Assembly: GCA_965226045.1 (NCBI GenBank)
Contig: CBDDBU010000012.1
Coordinates: 1 to 64,000 of the forward strand
Origin: CBDDBU01 sp965226045
GTDB lineage: Bacteria > Pseudomonadota > Alphaproteobacteria > VGEJ01
Direction: 5' to 3'
DNA: 64,000 nt
Below the pieces are notes generated by a model. That model did not search any database and had not been told where the DNA came from. It saw only the letters and a list, made by a program, of their open reading frames with translations. Made by a program: the position numbers and the translations under genes. Below, piece after piece: positions 53,781 through 63,348 of the stretch. Numbering within the stretch: the first letter of the stretch is position 1; the number at the start of each line of letters is the position of its first letter.

Positions 53781-55441
53781 CTATCCCCGCTCAGGGAGGC
53801 GGTAGGCGGCGGTGCGGCCGGCGCGGCCGCGCAGCTCGTGCTCGCCCAGGGCCACCAGGCCGTGGTCGGGGAGTTCGCGCGCCGCCGCCTCGCTCACCAA
53901 CACGATCACGTTTTCGTCTTGATGTAGCGATTTGGCGACGTGTTCCAGGCGCTCGGCGGTATTCACCGTATCGCCGATCAACGTGTAGTTGATCCGGCTC
54001 GCCGAGCCGATGTTGCCAACGATTGCTGGGCCTGAGTTGATGCCGATGCGAACCTTGAGCGGCGCCAGGCCCGCGCCCTCGCGACGGCGGTTATCGGCGG
54101 CGACCGCGCGTTGAATAGCCTCGGCGGCGCGGAGCGCGCGGAGCGCGTGGTCGGGCTGATCCTCGGGCGCGCCCCAAAACGCCATCACCGAATCTCCGAT
54201 GAACTTGTCCACCGTGCCGCCCTCGGCCTCGATACAGCGCGACAAGAGTGAGAAGTGCTGGTTCAACAGATCGGCCACCTCGGTCGCGCTCAAGGTCTGC
54301 GCCAGCGGCGTGAAACCGCGAATGTCGGTGAACATCACGCTCACCTGGCGCTCTTGGGAGGTGACGATGCCGCCGCTCTGCATGAGGCGCAGGACCAGCG
54401 ACTTGGGCACATACATCTCGAACCAGCGCATCGCGGTCAACATCGCGTTGAAGGCGCGCCCGGCGTCGTCGAGCTCGCGGAGCCAGCTCTTGGGCACGTC
54501 CAGCGCCTCGGCGAACTCCAGCGTCCGCAGGCGCTCGGCGGCGGCGACGAGGTGGCAAATCTGGCGGACAATGCGGCGGCCGACGAAAAAGGCGACCGCG
54601 ACGGAAACGAGGAGGATGACGACACCGACGAAAATCGAGCCGAACAGCCGCTTGAGCACCCGATCGATATCCTCGATGCGGTATTGCTGGCCGATCACCC
54701 ACGGTTGCGCGCCGTAGCCGTCGACGCGGCGTCCGAGCAACAAGATCTCGGGCCGGCGGCCTTCTTCCGGAAGCGCCACGGTGTGCGGCAAATCGCCGCC
54801 CGCCAATACCGCCTCCATGTGCTCGAGCCTCAGCAATGTGAGGACCGGATCACCTGATCAAGCTCGTCGAGCCATACGGGGTCCGACCACAGCGGCTCCC
54901 TGGCGCCGGCCACCATTTTGAGATGGGCCCGCATCAGCGGATCATCAGAGTAGTCCTGGAGCGTCGCCTCGCCGTCGCGCCCGGTCCAGTAGCCGATCGC
55001 CACCGCTCGGCCGGAACGCGTCGCATAACCGATGCCGGTCAGCTGCGGCAGCGCACCGAGGACGCCGCGCAAGGTGGCGCGGAACTGCGCGGAATCCTCG
55101 GCATCGAGGCTGCCGGCGGCGATCCGGGCGGCAAGGCCCCGGCCCAGGCACTCGACCGGGTCGAGCTGGTCGCGGATGTGGGTCTCGATCGTGTCAAGCC
55201 GCAACGTCCCCGACTGGTGAAGGAGCGTGAAGGTGTTCTGGACGTTGCTCAAGGCACCGACAAACAGAACGCTCGCCACCGCCAGCGCGACCAAGCCGCC
55301 GAAGCCAACGATCAGCACCCAAGCGATCGGCAGCCGCAGGCGGTGATCGCGCCGCTGCGTGCTGTCCGCCGCCGCTCGCGTCGGGGCGGCCGGCGGCAAC
55401 AGGGCCGCCTGCGCCGAACCTGTCTGTGCTGCGCTGGTCAT
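53781..55441 (-). pseudogene. second class III adenylate cyclase, internally deleted
   Basis: From ATG 55441 (MTSAAQTGSAQAALLPP) the protein has one membrane helix (WVLIVGFGGLVALAVASVLF), the first part of a periplasmic sensor domain and then stops at SSHC, near 54838. The rest is in another frame: DPVLTLLRLEHMEAVLAGG, a second helix, a HAMP-like segment, and a complete cyclase domain with VMFTDIRGFTPLA, DKFIGDSVMAFWG and RINYTLIGDTVNTAERL. The middle of the sensor is missing, so the gap is a deletion with a frame change. A truncated catalytic piece starting near 54836 could still be translated. Confidence 0.8.
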
Positions 55442-55515
55442 GTCATACCGCCGGTGTCTCAAGTGAGAGCGCCGGCCCCGCCTTTCAATGCCGTACCTGA
55501 CAATGGCCGTGCCCG

Positions 55516-55887
55516 TCAGTGCTCGCGCGGCGGCGCGGCCGCTTCCAGCAGGCCGAGCAGTCCCTCGAGCTCGCACTCTGAGAGCTCGCCGATGCCCGCC
55601 GCCAGACGGTTGGCGAGCTCGGTGGCGCGCGGCGAAAGACCGGCGGTGCGGACCACGACGCGGGGATGCGAGATCGCCGCCAGGCGCTCAAGATCGTCGG
55701 CCTCGTCCCATATAATATTGAAATAGCTGCAAATTTGGATCACCAGCGCGGCCGAGGGTCGGCCCCGATGGCCGTGTTCGAGGGCCGAGAGATAGGCCGG
55801 CGACAGCTGGAGATCGCTCGCCATGCGTTTGAGCGAAAGGCGGCGAGCGGCGCGCAACCGGCGAATGGCCGCGCCGAACGGCGTCAC
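55516..55887 (-). CDS. XRE-family helix-turn-helix regulator
   Basis: 123 residues from GTG 55887, in a GTGA overlap with the Smr gene. IRRLRAARRLSLKRMASDLQ and LSPAYLSALEHGHRGRPS near residues 7-42 form the HTH, and the rest is a helical dimerisation tail (ELANRLAAGIGELSECELEG). The order smr-xre is common in alphaproteobacteria. A longer open frame to 56121 is a shadow of smr. Confidence 0.85.
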   Translation of the reverse strand: MTPFGAAIRRLRAARRLSLKRMASDLQLSPAYLSALEHGHRGRPSAALVIQICSYFNIIWDEADDLERLAAISHPRVVVRTAGLSPRATELANRLAAGIGELSECELEGLLGLLEAAAPPREH

Positions 55888-56546
55888 GAGCCGGTCTCCG
55901 CCGCCCCCTTCGCGCGCTGGCGTCGCAACAGCAGGTAGAGCGCGCCGCCGCCGCCGTCGCGGGCCTGGGCGGGATAAAAAGCGATGATGCGCGCCCGGTT
56001 CGCCGGCTCCTCCAGCCAGCGCGGCACCGCCTCGCGCAGGACGCCGCTCGACACCGTCCACGGCGACTCGGCTTCCTCGTGTCGCAACGCCGAGCCCTTG
56101 CCCGTGACCACCAGCACGCACCGCATTCCGGCGGCGACGGCCGCGTCGAGGAAGGTGTGGAGCGCACGATGGGCCCGGAGTTGGGTGTGGCCGTGCAGGT
56201 CGAGACGCGCCTCGATCGGCAGCTTGCCGCGCTTGAGCCGTTGGGCGGTGCGCTTGTCGAGCCCGGCGTCGATGTTGGAATACGGCGCGGCGCGCGCGCG
56301 CGCTCCCGAAGAAAACGTTGGCGACAACGGCGACGGCAGAGGGAGCGGCAGGGGTGGCAAACCCACGCCCTCGTCAACGACCAGCGCCCGAGGCGTTGGA
56401 AACTCCGCGCCCTCCGGGACGGGCGTCCCCGGCGCACCGCCGCGCAGCGGGCGGACATCGCGCATGGCGCGGCTGAACAGGGCGCGATCCGCCGCGCCCG
56501 ACGTGGTCGCCGTGGGCCGCAGCCGGTTAGGTCGGCGCGGCGCCAT
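55884..56546 (-). CDS. Smr-domain protein
   Basis: 220 residues from ATG 56546 (MAPRRPNRLRPTATTSG). After a disordered Pro-rich half, ARLDLHGHTQLRAHRALHTF near residues 121-140 and CVLVVTGKGSALR make the Smr nicking/RNase fold, with HGH and the GKG loop. Such stand-alone Smr proteins may act in DNA or RNA processing. The start overlaps the end of lutC by 20 bases on the same strand. Confidence 0.85.
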   Translation of the reverse strand: MAPRRPNRLRPTATTSGAADRALFSRAMRDVRPLRGGAPGTPVPEGAEFPTPRALVVDEGVGLPPLPLPLPSPLSPTFSSGARARAAPYSNIDAGLDKRTAQRLKRGKLPIEARLDLHGHTQLRAHRALHTFLDAAVAAGMRCVLVVTGKGSALRHEEAESPWTVSSGVLREAVPRWLEEPANRARIIAFYPAQARDGGGGALYLLLRRQRAKGAAETGS

Positions 56547-57243
56547 CGTCGGCCTCGAAACCTCTGTCCACAATCACGATATGCAACCGCCGAGGGCCAT
56601 GTGCGCCCAGCTCGATCTTAAGCGCGATGTCGCCGGTGCGCGAGGGCCCCGTGATGAGATTGACGGCGCGCGGCAGCGCCGTTCCGTCCTGTGCCCCGTG
56701 CGCCGCGCGGAGGCGCGCGAACGCCTCCTCGTAGCCGCCGACGATAGCGGCGGCATCGACGACCACGATGTGATTCTCAGGCAGGAAATTGAGGCTGGTC
56801 GGCGCGCCGGGGCCGGAGGCCAGCATCAACGTTCCGGTCTCGGCGATCCCGGCTAGCGCCCGATTGAGACTGACGGCGTCGGCCTCCATCGGCGCGCCGC
56901 GGCGGATCGACAACAGCGGCTGGGCGGCCGCCCACGGCGCGCGATCAAGCGCCGGGTCGGCGGCCATGACCAGCGCCGCCGCCAGGTTGTGGCCACCAAG
57001 CCACTCGGCCACCGCTGCCGGCAACGCCGCCGCGTTCTCGATGCGGGCCAGGGTACACTGTGCGACCTCGGCCATTTCGATGAAGCGCTCGATGCGCTCG
57101 GCGGCGGGTGGCCGGCCCCGCCGCGGAATCAGGTTGGCGGTCGGCGTAGCCAGGCGGCGCTCGACTTCGGCGTAAGCGGCCGTGTCTGTCTCACGGCCAA
57201 GGCCGCGCCGCAGCCGCCCCAGAATCGCCTCCCTCGCGACCAA
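56527..57243 (-). CDS. lutC: LUD-domain lactate utilisation protein LutC
   Basis: 238 residues. The LUD fold is seen from ADAVSLNRALAGIAETGTLM, LASGPGAPTSLNFLPENHIV and PRAVNLITGPSRTGDIALKI with the terminal HGPRRLHIVIVD. LutC acts with LutA and LutB in L-lactate oxidation. It begins four bases after the lutB stop. The gene itself looks intact, though its partners are not. Confidence 0.92.
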   Translation of the reverse strand: MVAREAILGRLRRGLGRETDTAAYAEVERRLATPTANLIPRRGRPPAAERIERFIEMAEVAQCTLARIENAAALPAAVAEWLGGHNLAAALVMAADPALDRAPWAAAQPLLSIRRGAPMEADAVSLNRALAGIAETGTLMLASGPGAPTSLNFLPENHIVVVDAAAIVGGYEEAFARLRAAHGAQDGTALPRAVNLITGPSRTGDIALKIELGAHGPRRLHIVIVDRGFEADDGAAPT

Positions 57244-57247
57244 CCGG

Positions 57248-58680
57248 CTAGCTCCAGCGCCTGGATCGACGCTGGGTTCGCCACTGACTGTGAAAGGTCC
57301 GGCCCTCGGGCGCCGGCAAATCGCGCCCCGCTGTCCAGCCGCCGGCCAGCGGCAGCGCCCGCAGCCGACCCTCGCGCCCGCCGAGACGCGCGAGCAATCG
57401 CGCCGCGATGGCGCACACGGCGCGGTACAGGCGCGGCCGGCGGGCGACGAAAACCCACAGGCCCAGGGCCATGCGCTCTCGCGCTGGCGTAATGCGCGCG
57501 GCGAACGCCTTTTCGCGCCAATGGCGCATCATCTTGGGGAGCGGGATCTGCATCGGGCACACCTCCTCGCAGCGCCCGCAGAAGCTCGACGCGCTGGGGA
57601 GGTGGTGGGCCTTGTCGAGCCCGATCAGGGCCGGCGTCAGGACAGCACGGATCGGGCCCGAGTAGACCCAGCCATAGGCCTGGCCGCCGATCGCGCCGAA
57701 TACCGGACAGTGGTTGAGGCAGGCGCCGCATCGGATACAGCGCAGCACGTCTTGAAATTCGGTGCCGATCAGATCGGCGCGGCCGTTATCGAGCAGGACC
57801 ACGTGGAAGGACTCAGGACCATCGAGATCGCCCGGCCGGCGCGGCCCGGTGGCGATCGTGGTGTACGCCGAGAACTCCTGGCCGGTGGCCGAGCGCGCCA
57901 GCACCCGCAGGATGGTAGCCGTGTCCTCCAGGGTCGGCACGACCTTTGCGATGCCGGCCGTGACGATGTGCATACGCGGCAGCGTCATGGTCAGATCGCC
58001 GTTGCCCTCGTTGGTGACGATGACAGTCGAGCCGGTCTCGGCGACCAGAAAGTTGGCGCCGGTGATGCCGGCGTCCGCCGCGAGGTACCGTTGGCGCAGC
58101 ACCGCGCGGCCCTCGGCGACGATATCGGCCGGATCTTCGAGCGAGCGGTCGGGATCGAGGTCGCGATGGTGTTCGTGGAACAGTTCCGCGACCTGAGCCT
58201 TGGTTTTATGCACGGCGGGAGCGACTATGTGTCCCGGTGTTTCTCCCGCTAGTTGTATGATGTACTCGCCGAGATCGGTTTCGACCGGCTCGATGCCGTT
58301 GGCGATGAGGAAATCGTTGAGGCCGATCTCCTCGGCCACCATCGACTTGCCCTTGGTGACGGTGCGGGCGCCAACACTTTGGCACAAATCAAGAACAGTT
58401 TGGCATGCCTCCTCGGGCGTGGCGCACCAATTGAACGACGCCGCCCGACTCTTTCACCTTGGCCTCGAAATGTTCGAGATAGATATCGAGGTGGCGCGAT
58501 GACGTGGTCCTTGATCGCCCGCGCCTCGTCGCGCAGCGCGTCGAACTCGGGCAGGCGGGCGATCGCGCGCGCGCGGTTACGCCCAAAGTTGGTCTCGATC
58601 ATCCCCAACGCCTCGCGCAGATGGGGGTCGGCAAGCGCGGCCGTGGCGTTGTCCTTGAAGCGCTCGCTCGTGATCTCCAT
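57248..58680 (-). pseudogene. lutB: LutB iron-sulfur protein, two 1-base insertions
   Basis: From ATG 58680 (MEITSERFKDNATAALADP) the frame reads correctly to RAIKDHVIA near 58500, then needs removal of one base to continue HLDIYLEHFEAKVKESGGVV to about 58428, and removal of another (an extra T) to continue ATPEEACQTVLDLCQSVGAR. From 58387 to the stop at 57248 the frame is clean: KGKSMVAEEIGLNDFL, two 4Fe-4S clusters CIRCGACLNHCP and CGRCEEVCPMQIPLP. Repair of both insertions gives a full-length protein of about 476 residues. Confidence 0.88.
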
Positions 58681-59124
58681 CTAGCGGCGTCCGCCGATGG
58701 GCGGCGTATCGGTCATGCCGGCCAACACTTCGGCGACGTGACGGGCTTCGACGGGAGCGCCCTCGCGGCTCAAGCGCCCGCCGATGTTGAGGAGGCAGCC
58801 GAGATCGCCGGCTAGCACCGTCCCAGCGCCGGTGGCGGCGATGGCGGCGGTCTTGCGCGCCACCATGTCGATCGAGATTTCGGGGTATTTGACACAGAAC
58901 GTGCCGCCAAAGCCGCAACACTGTTCCGCGCCGTCAAGCTCGCGGAGTTCGAGTCCCTCGATCCCGACCAGGAGGTCGCGCGCTTCGTCGCGGATGCCGA
59001 TCTCGCGCAGCGAAGAGCACGAGTGGTGATAGGTCACCGCCCCCTCGAAGCGGCCCTCCATGCGCTTGATGCCGAGCTCTCCGGTCATGAAGGCGATCAG
59101 TTCGTGGGTGCGGGCGGCAAGCTC
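58681..59124 (-). pseudogene. lutA: LutA, N-terminally truncated
   Basis: Only the C-terminal CCG domain remains: ELAARTHELIAFMTGELGIK, VTYHHSCSSLREIG, EQCCGFGGTFCVKYPEIS and DLGCLLNIGGRLSREG, all with intact Cys residues. The first roughly 90-100 residues are lost; the frame becomes unrelated above about 59124, and the IS21 element begins at 59147. The stop abuts the lutB ATG. With lutA cut and lutB shifted, the lactate pathway is presumably lost. Confidence 0.85.
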
Positions 59125-59349
59125 GCGAGGCCTTGGGCTCCATCACTGTCAATCGGCGTTGAACATTGACCCCCTATGGGCGTGCAATGTTGACCCCTTT
59201 GGGGATGCACGGCGGAGGTCGTACAGGTAGTCCATAGGAGGGGCCCGCGCGCGGGCCGACGCGCCCACCACGCGGCTGGCGGCGGACCGCGTGTGGGAGG
59301 TTCCTGTGGGCCCACCTGGGCGACCGGGCCGCAGGTGGATCGGTTGCCT

Positions 59350-60078
59350 TTAGGACCGATTCTTGAAGCGCCAGGAGTCGTTTCCGGTCTCGATGATCTC
59401 GCAGTGGTGCGTCAGACGATCGAGGAGCGCGGTGGTCATCTTGGCGTCGCCGAAGACGGACGGCCATTCGCCGAAGGTCAGGTTGGTGGTGACGATGATC
59501 GAGGTGCGCTCGTAGAGCCGGCTGACGAGGTGGAACAGCAGCTGGCCTCCGGTTTGGGCGAAGGGCAGGTAGCCGAGCTCGTCGAGGATGACGAGGTCGC
59601 GCCGGGCCAGCTGATCGGCGAGCCGGCCCTGGCGGCCGGCGCGGGCTTCGGCCTCGAGCCGGTTGACCAGGTCGACGACGTTGAAGAAGCGGCCCCGGGC
59701 GCCATCGCGGATGCAGGCCCGCGCGATGGCGACGGCGAGATGGCTCTTGCCGGTGCCGGTGCCGCCGATCAGCACGGCGTTGCGCTGGTTGGCCAGGAAG
59801 CCGCCGACCGCCAACTCGCGGACCAGCGGCTCGTTGACCGGGGTGTCGGTGAAGTCGAAGTCGGCCAGCTCCTTGGCCAGCGGCAGCTTGGCGCCACTCA
59901 TCTGGTACTTGATGGATCGCGCCTGCTTGTCGGCGATCTCGGCCTTCAACAGCTCGCCGATGATTCGCTGCATCGGATGCTGGCGCTTGAGGCCGTCGGC
60001 GAGCACCTCGTCGAACGCGTCGCGCATGCCGGCGAGCTTGAGTGCGGCCATCATCTCCAGGACCTCATGGCGCTCCAT
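59350..60078 (-). CDS. istB: IstB ATPase of IS21
   Basis: 242 residues. Walker A is LIGGTGTGKSHLAVAIA near residues 101-117, Walker B DLVILDELGYLPFAQ, and sensor-like SIIVTTNLTFGEWPSVFGD. IstB loads the transposase at target DNA. Start ATG 60078 overlaps the end of istA by 14 bases, as usual for istAB. It appears intact. Confidence 0.95.
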   Translation of the reverse strand: MERHEVLEMMAALKLAGMRDAFDEVLADGLKRQHPMQRIIGELLKAEIADKQARSIKYQMSGAKLPLAKELADFDFTDTPVNEPLVRELAVGGFLANQRNAVLIGGTGTGKSHLAVAIARACIRDGARGRFFNVVDLVNRLEAEARAGRQGRLADQLARRDLVILDELGYLPFAQTGGQLLFHLVSRLYERTSIIVTTNLTFGEWPSVFGDAKMTTALLDRLTHHCEIIETGNDSWRFKNRS

Positions 60079-61576
60079 GGCCGACCCCCCTCAAGCGGTC
60101 GTAGCGGGTGCAATCGGCCACCGGCTCAAAGCGAAGACGCAGGTTCGCGGGCGTCGGGATCGGCGCCGTCTCGGACGGCTGGCGCCGACGATTGAGGATG
60201 TTGAGCACGACGTCGGCGCTGCACACGCCGCCAGCGAGCGCCTCGGCACAGGCGGCCTCCACCGCCGCCAGCCCATCCGCCAGCACGGCGGTGAGGATCT
60301 CGACCATCTGCCTGTCGCCGTCGTCGTGGCCGGCGAGCCGGACGCGCACGCGACCCAGGGCGCCGGGCAGCGCCCAGTCCTTGAACGGCGCGCCGTTACG
60401 AAGCGCACCGGGCTTCCTCGCCAGCACGGGCACCTAGTGCCACGGGTCATAGACGGTCTGGTCGCGGCCGAAGCGCCGGGCATGCTCGGCGACGATCTCG
60501 CCGTCCTGGCGGATGACGATGCGATCGGCGTAGGCATGGACCTCGACCGGACGGCCGACGGCGCGCGCCGCCACGCTGTACTTGTTGCTGTCGAAGCGCA
60601 CCAGGCAGGTCTTCGACACCGACGCCGGGACCGCGTGGAAGCCGTCGAACGGCCCGCGATAGCCGACCAGGGACGGACGCTCGTCCTCGAACACCTGCCA
60701 GACAGTCCTGTCCTTGAACACCGGGTGGGGATGACCCCGGGCGTAGGCGACGCACTGGTCCAAGAGCCAGGCGTTGAGCTCGTCGTAGGTCTTGAAGCGC
60801 AGCCGCGGGGTGAAGAACCGACCGCGGATGATCCCGACCTGGTTCTCGACCTGCCCCTTCTCCCATCCCGCTCCCGGCGTGCATGCTGTCGGTTCGACCA
60901 GGTAGTGGCCACACATCTGCACGAAGCGCCGGTTGAACGCGCGCTCCTTGCCGATGAGGACGGTCTGCACCGCCGTCTTCATGTTGTCGTAGATGCCTCG
61001 CCGGCAGGCACCCTGGAACAGCCGGAATGCCCGGTCGTGGGCGTCGAACACCATCTCCTGGCTCTCGCGCGGATAAGCGCGGACGAAGAACATTCGGCTG
61101 TGGCACAGCCGGACGTGCGCGACCTTGACCTTGGTCGTCACCCCCGCCAGCACCACGTACTCGTGGCTCCAGTCGAACTGATAGGCCTCGCCCGGCGAGA
61201 ACACCAACGGCACATAGGTCTGCGCCGTCGATGCCGAACGGCGCCACCGCCACGCCTTGGCGTAGCGCCGCACCGCGTCGTAGCCGCCGCCATAGCCCAG
61301 ACCCTCGAGGGCTTCGGAGATCCGTAGCAGCGTCAGCCGCTCCCGCTTCGACTTGGTCTCGTTGGCCTCCAGCATCCGCTCCAGCTCGGCCGTCCACGGC
61401 CCCAGCTTCGGCATCGGCTGGACCCGCCGGTCGTAGGTGAACGCCGTCGCCTGCGAACGGATCACCTTGCGCACCGTGTTGCGCGAGACCTTCACGTCCC
61501 GCACGATCTCCTTGATCGGCTTCCCCTTGACGAAATACTCCCGCCGGATCCGCGCTATCGTCTCCACGACCAACAT
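60065..61576 (-). pseudogene. istA: IstA transposase of IS21 with premature amber codon
   Basis: From ATG 61576 the transposase reads through the N-terminal HTH (GKPIKEIVRDVKVSRNTVRK), the DDE core (QFDWSHEYVV, GIYDNMKTAV, WEKGQVENQVGIIRG) to DQTVYDPWH, then a TAG at 60434-60436. The same frame continues VPVLARKPGALRNGAPFKDW to 60065, exactly the family C-terminus, where Tyr is expected at the stop. So one base change (TAC or TAT to TAG) truncates about 123 residues. The catalytic core remains; activity of the truncated form is uncertain. Confidence 0.85.
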
Positions 61577-61675
61577 CCCCCACCACCTCGTCCGCCCAAA
61601 AACGAGGTGACTTGGACTAGCCAGGCTCAGGGGGGCAAATTTGGACGCCGATCACCCCTCAACAGGGGTCATCTG

Positions 61676-63046
61676 TGGACGCCTCCGTTGATGCAAGCAT
61701 TTCTTTGAACGTCTTGGGGCATGTGGTCAGGTGCGGTCATCTGTCCGGCCTCATGATGCGGCTGGTTTGACGCCGCAGGCCCGTATGGAGATGTGCAGAC
61801 CGGGTCCAAGATCAATTTTGCGGGCTTGAAAGCCCCTTGACCCACCGCTGGTTTTCCCGATCCCGTCTCGATTGACCGTTTGCCCTTACTCGTCCTCCGA
61901 CCTGCTCACACCCCCGACGTCATTCCGCGAGGCTGCCGCCGTGTCAGGCAGCAGCCGGCGCGAAACCTCGGTAGGTCTCCTTGCGTGTCATGAGCGCCCA
62001 GACGATGCGCGCCATCTTGTTGGCCAGCGCCACCGCGACAAGCATTCGTGGCTTGCGCGCCAGCATCCTGGCCAGCCAGGGGTCGTTCGTTTCGCCGCGA
62101 CGAACCGCCGAGCTGACGACAGCCATGGCGCCGATGATCAAGAGGCGCCTCAGATCGCGTTGGCCCATCTTCGATATCCTGCCCAGCCTTGGCTTGCCGC
62201 CGGTCGTGTGCTGTCGCGGCACGAGGCCCAGCCAGGCAGAGAAGTCGCGGCCGCGCCGAAAGCTCTCCATCGGCGGCGCGAAGGCCTGAAGCGCCATCGC
62301 GTTGATCGGCCCGATCCCTGGGATGGTCATGAGCCGTGCCGCCTGCTCGTCCTGACGCGCGCAGGCGCGGAGCTCCTTTTCCAATCCGCCGATCTTCGCA
62401 TCGAGGTCAGCGATCTGACCGAGCAGAACGCCACCCAGCGCGCGGACCGCTCCCGGTAGTCCCGAACCCGGATCCTCGAGTGCCGATGCCAGCCGACCGA
62501 CATGAGCCACACCCTGCGGCGCGATGACGCCGAACTCTGCCAGGTGGCCACGTAGCGCGTTGATCGTCTGCGTGCGCTGGCGCACCAGAAGATCGCGCGT
62601 GTGGAACAGCATCGCTCTTGCCTGTTGCTCTTCCCCCTTCACCGCCACGAAGCGCATGGTCGGGCGCTGCGCCGCCTCGCAGATCGCCTCCGCGTCCGCC
62701 GCGTCGTTCTTCTGCCGCTTCACGAACGGCTTCACGTAGATCGGCGGGACCAACCTCACTTCGTGGCCGAGCTTCAAAATCTCCCGGCCCCAGTAGTGGG
62801 CGCTCGCACAGGCCTCCATCGCCACCACGCATCGCTGCTGCGCGCCGAGAATGTACAGCAGCCTCTCCCGGCTCACCTTCCTGCGGAACGCGACCGAACC
62901 GTCCGCCCGAGCACCGTGAAGTTGAAAGCTGCGCTTCGCCAGATCGATCCCGATGATGTTAACCTGTTCCATGGACGCCTCCTCCTCCGGGGGTTGGTCA
63001 CGCCACCACCTTGGCACACTGCGATGCCGTCGGGAGGAGGCGTCCA
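61676..63046 (-). mobile_element. IS110-family (IS1111-like) element
   Basis: An 11-base inverted repeat TGGACGCCTCC (61676-61686) and GGAGGCGTCCA (63036-63046) brackets one transposase gene and about 268 bases of downstream non-coding DNA. Subterminal inverted repeats and a long non-coding end downstream of the gene are features of the IS1111 branch of IS110, in which the non-coding end encodes a guide (bridge) RNA. A second copy of the motif (62972-62985, TGGACGCCTCCTCC) pairs with the right copy over 14 bases. Exact ends are not certain to a few bases. Confidence 0.65.
61944..62972 (-). CDS. IS110-family DEDD transposase
   Basis: 342 residues from ATG 62972 (MEQVNIIGIDLAKRSFQLHG). The RuvC-like DEDD residues are in GIDLAKR, VAMEACASAHYW and KNDAADAEAICEA. 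The C-terminal part has the helix-hairpin LMTIPGIGPINAMALQAF and the serine-bearing segment FSAWLGLVPRQHTTGGKPR. The recombinase mobilises a circular intermediate guided by RNA from the non-coding end. An open frame to 63212 is not coding. Confidence 0.93.
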   Translation of the reverse strand: MEQVNIIGIDLAKRSFQLHGARADGSVAFRRKVSRERLLYILGAQQRCVVAMEACASAHYWGREILKLGHEVRLVPPIYVKPFVKRQKNDAADAEAICEAAQRPTMRFVAVKGEEQQARAMLFHTRDLLVRQRTQTINALRGHLAEFGVIAPQGVAHVGRLASALEDPGSGLPGAVRALGGVLLGQIADLDAKIGGLEKELRACARQDEQAARLMTIPGIGPINAMALQAFAPPMESFRRGRDFSAWLGLVPRQHTTGGKPRLGRISKMGQRDLRRLLIIGAMAVVSSAVRRGETNDPWLARMLARKPRMLVAVALANKMARIVWALMTRKETYRGFAPAAA

Positions 63047-63076
63047 CTCCATCAACTTTGCACGCCGTTCCACAAC

Positions 63077-63348
63077 CTGACGGCCAGTTCCCGGGGCGAC
63101 AGTTGCGTCTCCTCCAGGGCAAGATCGATGATCTGCCCCCGGACATCATCCGGGATCCGGTTCCACACCCGGCCCGGGCTGCTGTTGCGATCCTCAAGAC
63201 CGGCGTCGCCAAAGGCCAGAAAGCGATCGTACCAGCGATAAAAGGTGGTCTTCGGAATGCCCAGCTTGTCCAAAGTGGACCCGACGCCCAGGTGGGACTG
63301 CTCGACCAGGCGGATGATCTCCAGCTTCTCGGATGCGGGATACCTCAT
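63077..63348 (-). pseudogene. IS3-family transposase orfB, 5' fragment
   Basis: The frame MRYPASEKLEIIRLVEQSHL, then GIPKTTFYRWYDRFLAFGDA and LSPRELAVR is the N-terminal helix-turn-helix of IS3-family orfB. After about 90 residues the sequence changes at 63076-63074, where the IS21 outer end begins, so the integrase core is absent. It overlaps the orfA fragment by four bases. Confidence 0.85.

Larger units (their letters stand above)
59147..63074 (-). mobile_element. IS21-family insertion sequence, interrupted by an IS110 element
   Basis: Outer ends are TGTCAATCGGCG (from 59147) and, on the minus strand, TGTGGAACGGCG (from 63074). Second, internal copies of the terminal repeat are seen on the left (GGCGTGCAATGTTGACCCC at 59179-59197) and on the right (minus-strand GGCGTCCAAATTTGCCCCCC ending the core at 61630-61649). 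This two-repeat arrangement at each end is usual for IS21. An IS110-type element lies between the two right-end repeats. Without it the IS21 would be about 2.5 kb, the family size. No target-site duplication is apparent between the outer flanks. Confidence 0.75.

Noticed and set aside
44910..60436. In-frame TAG codons in the cyclase and istA as evidence of recoding (e.g. pyrrolysine)
   Set aside because: TAG is used as the normal final stop in several intact genes here (dnaK, hslU, the second permease, lutA), so recoding is not supported.
61577..61680. Separate IS element between istA and the IS110 copy
   Set aside because: The segment is explained by the IS21 inner right repeat and the flank of the IS110 insertion.
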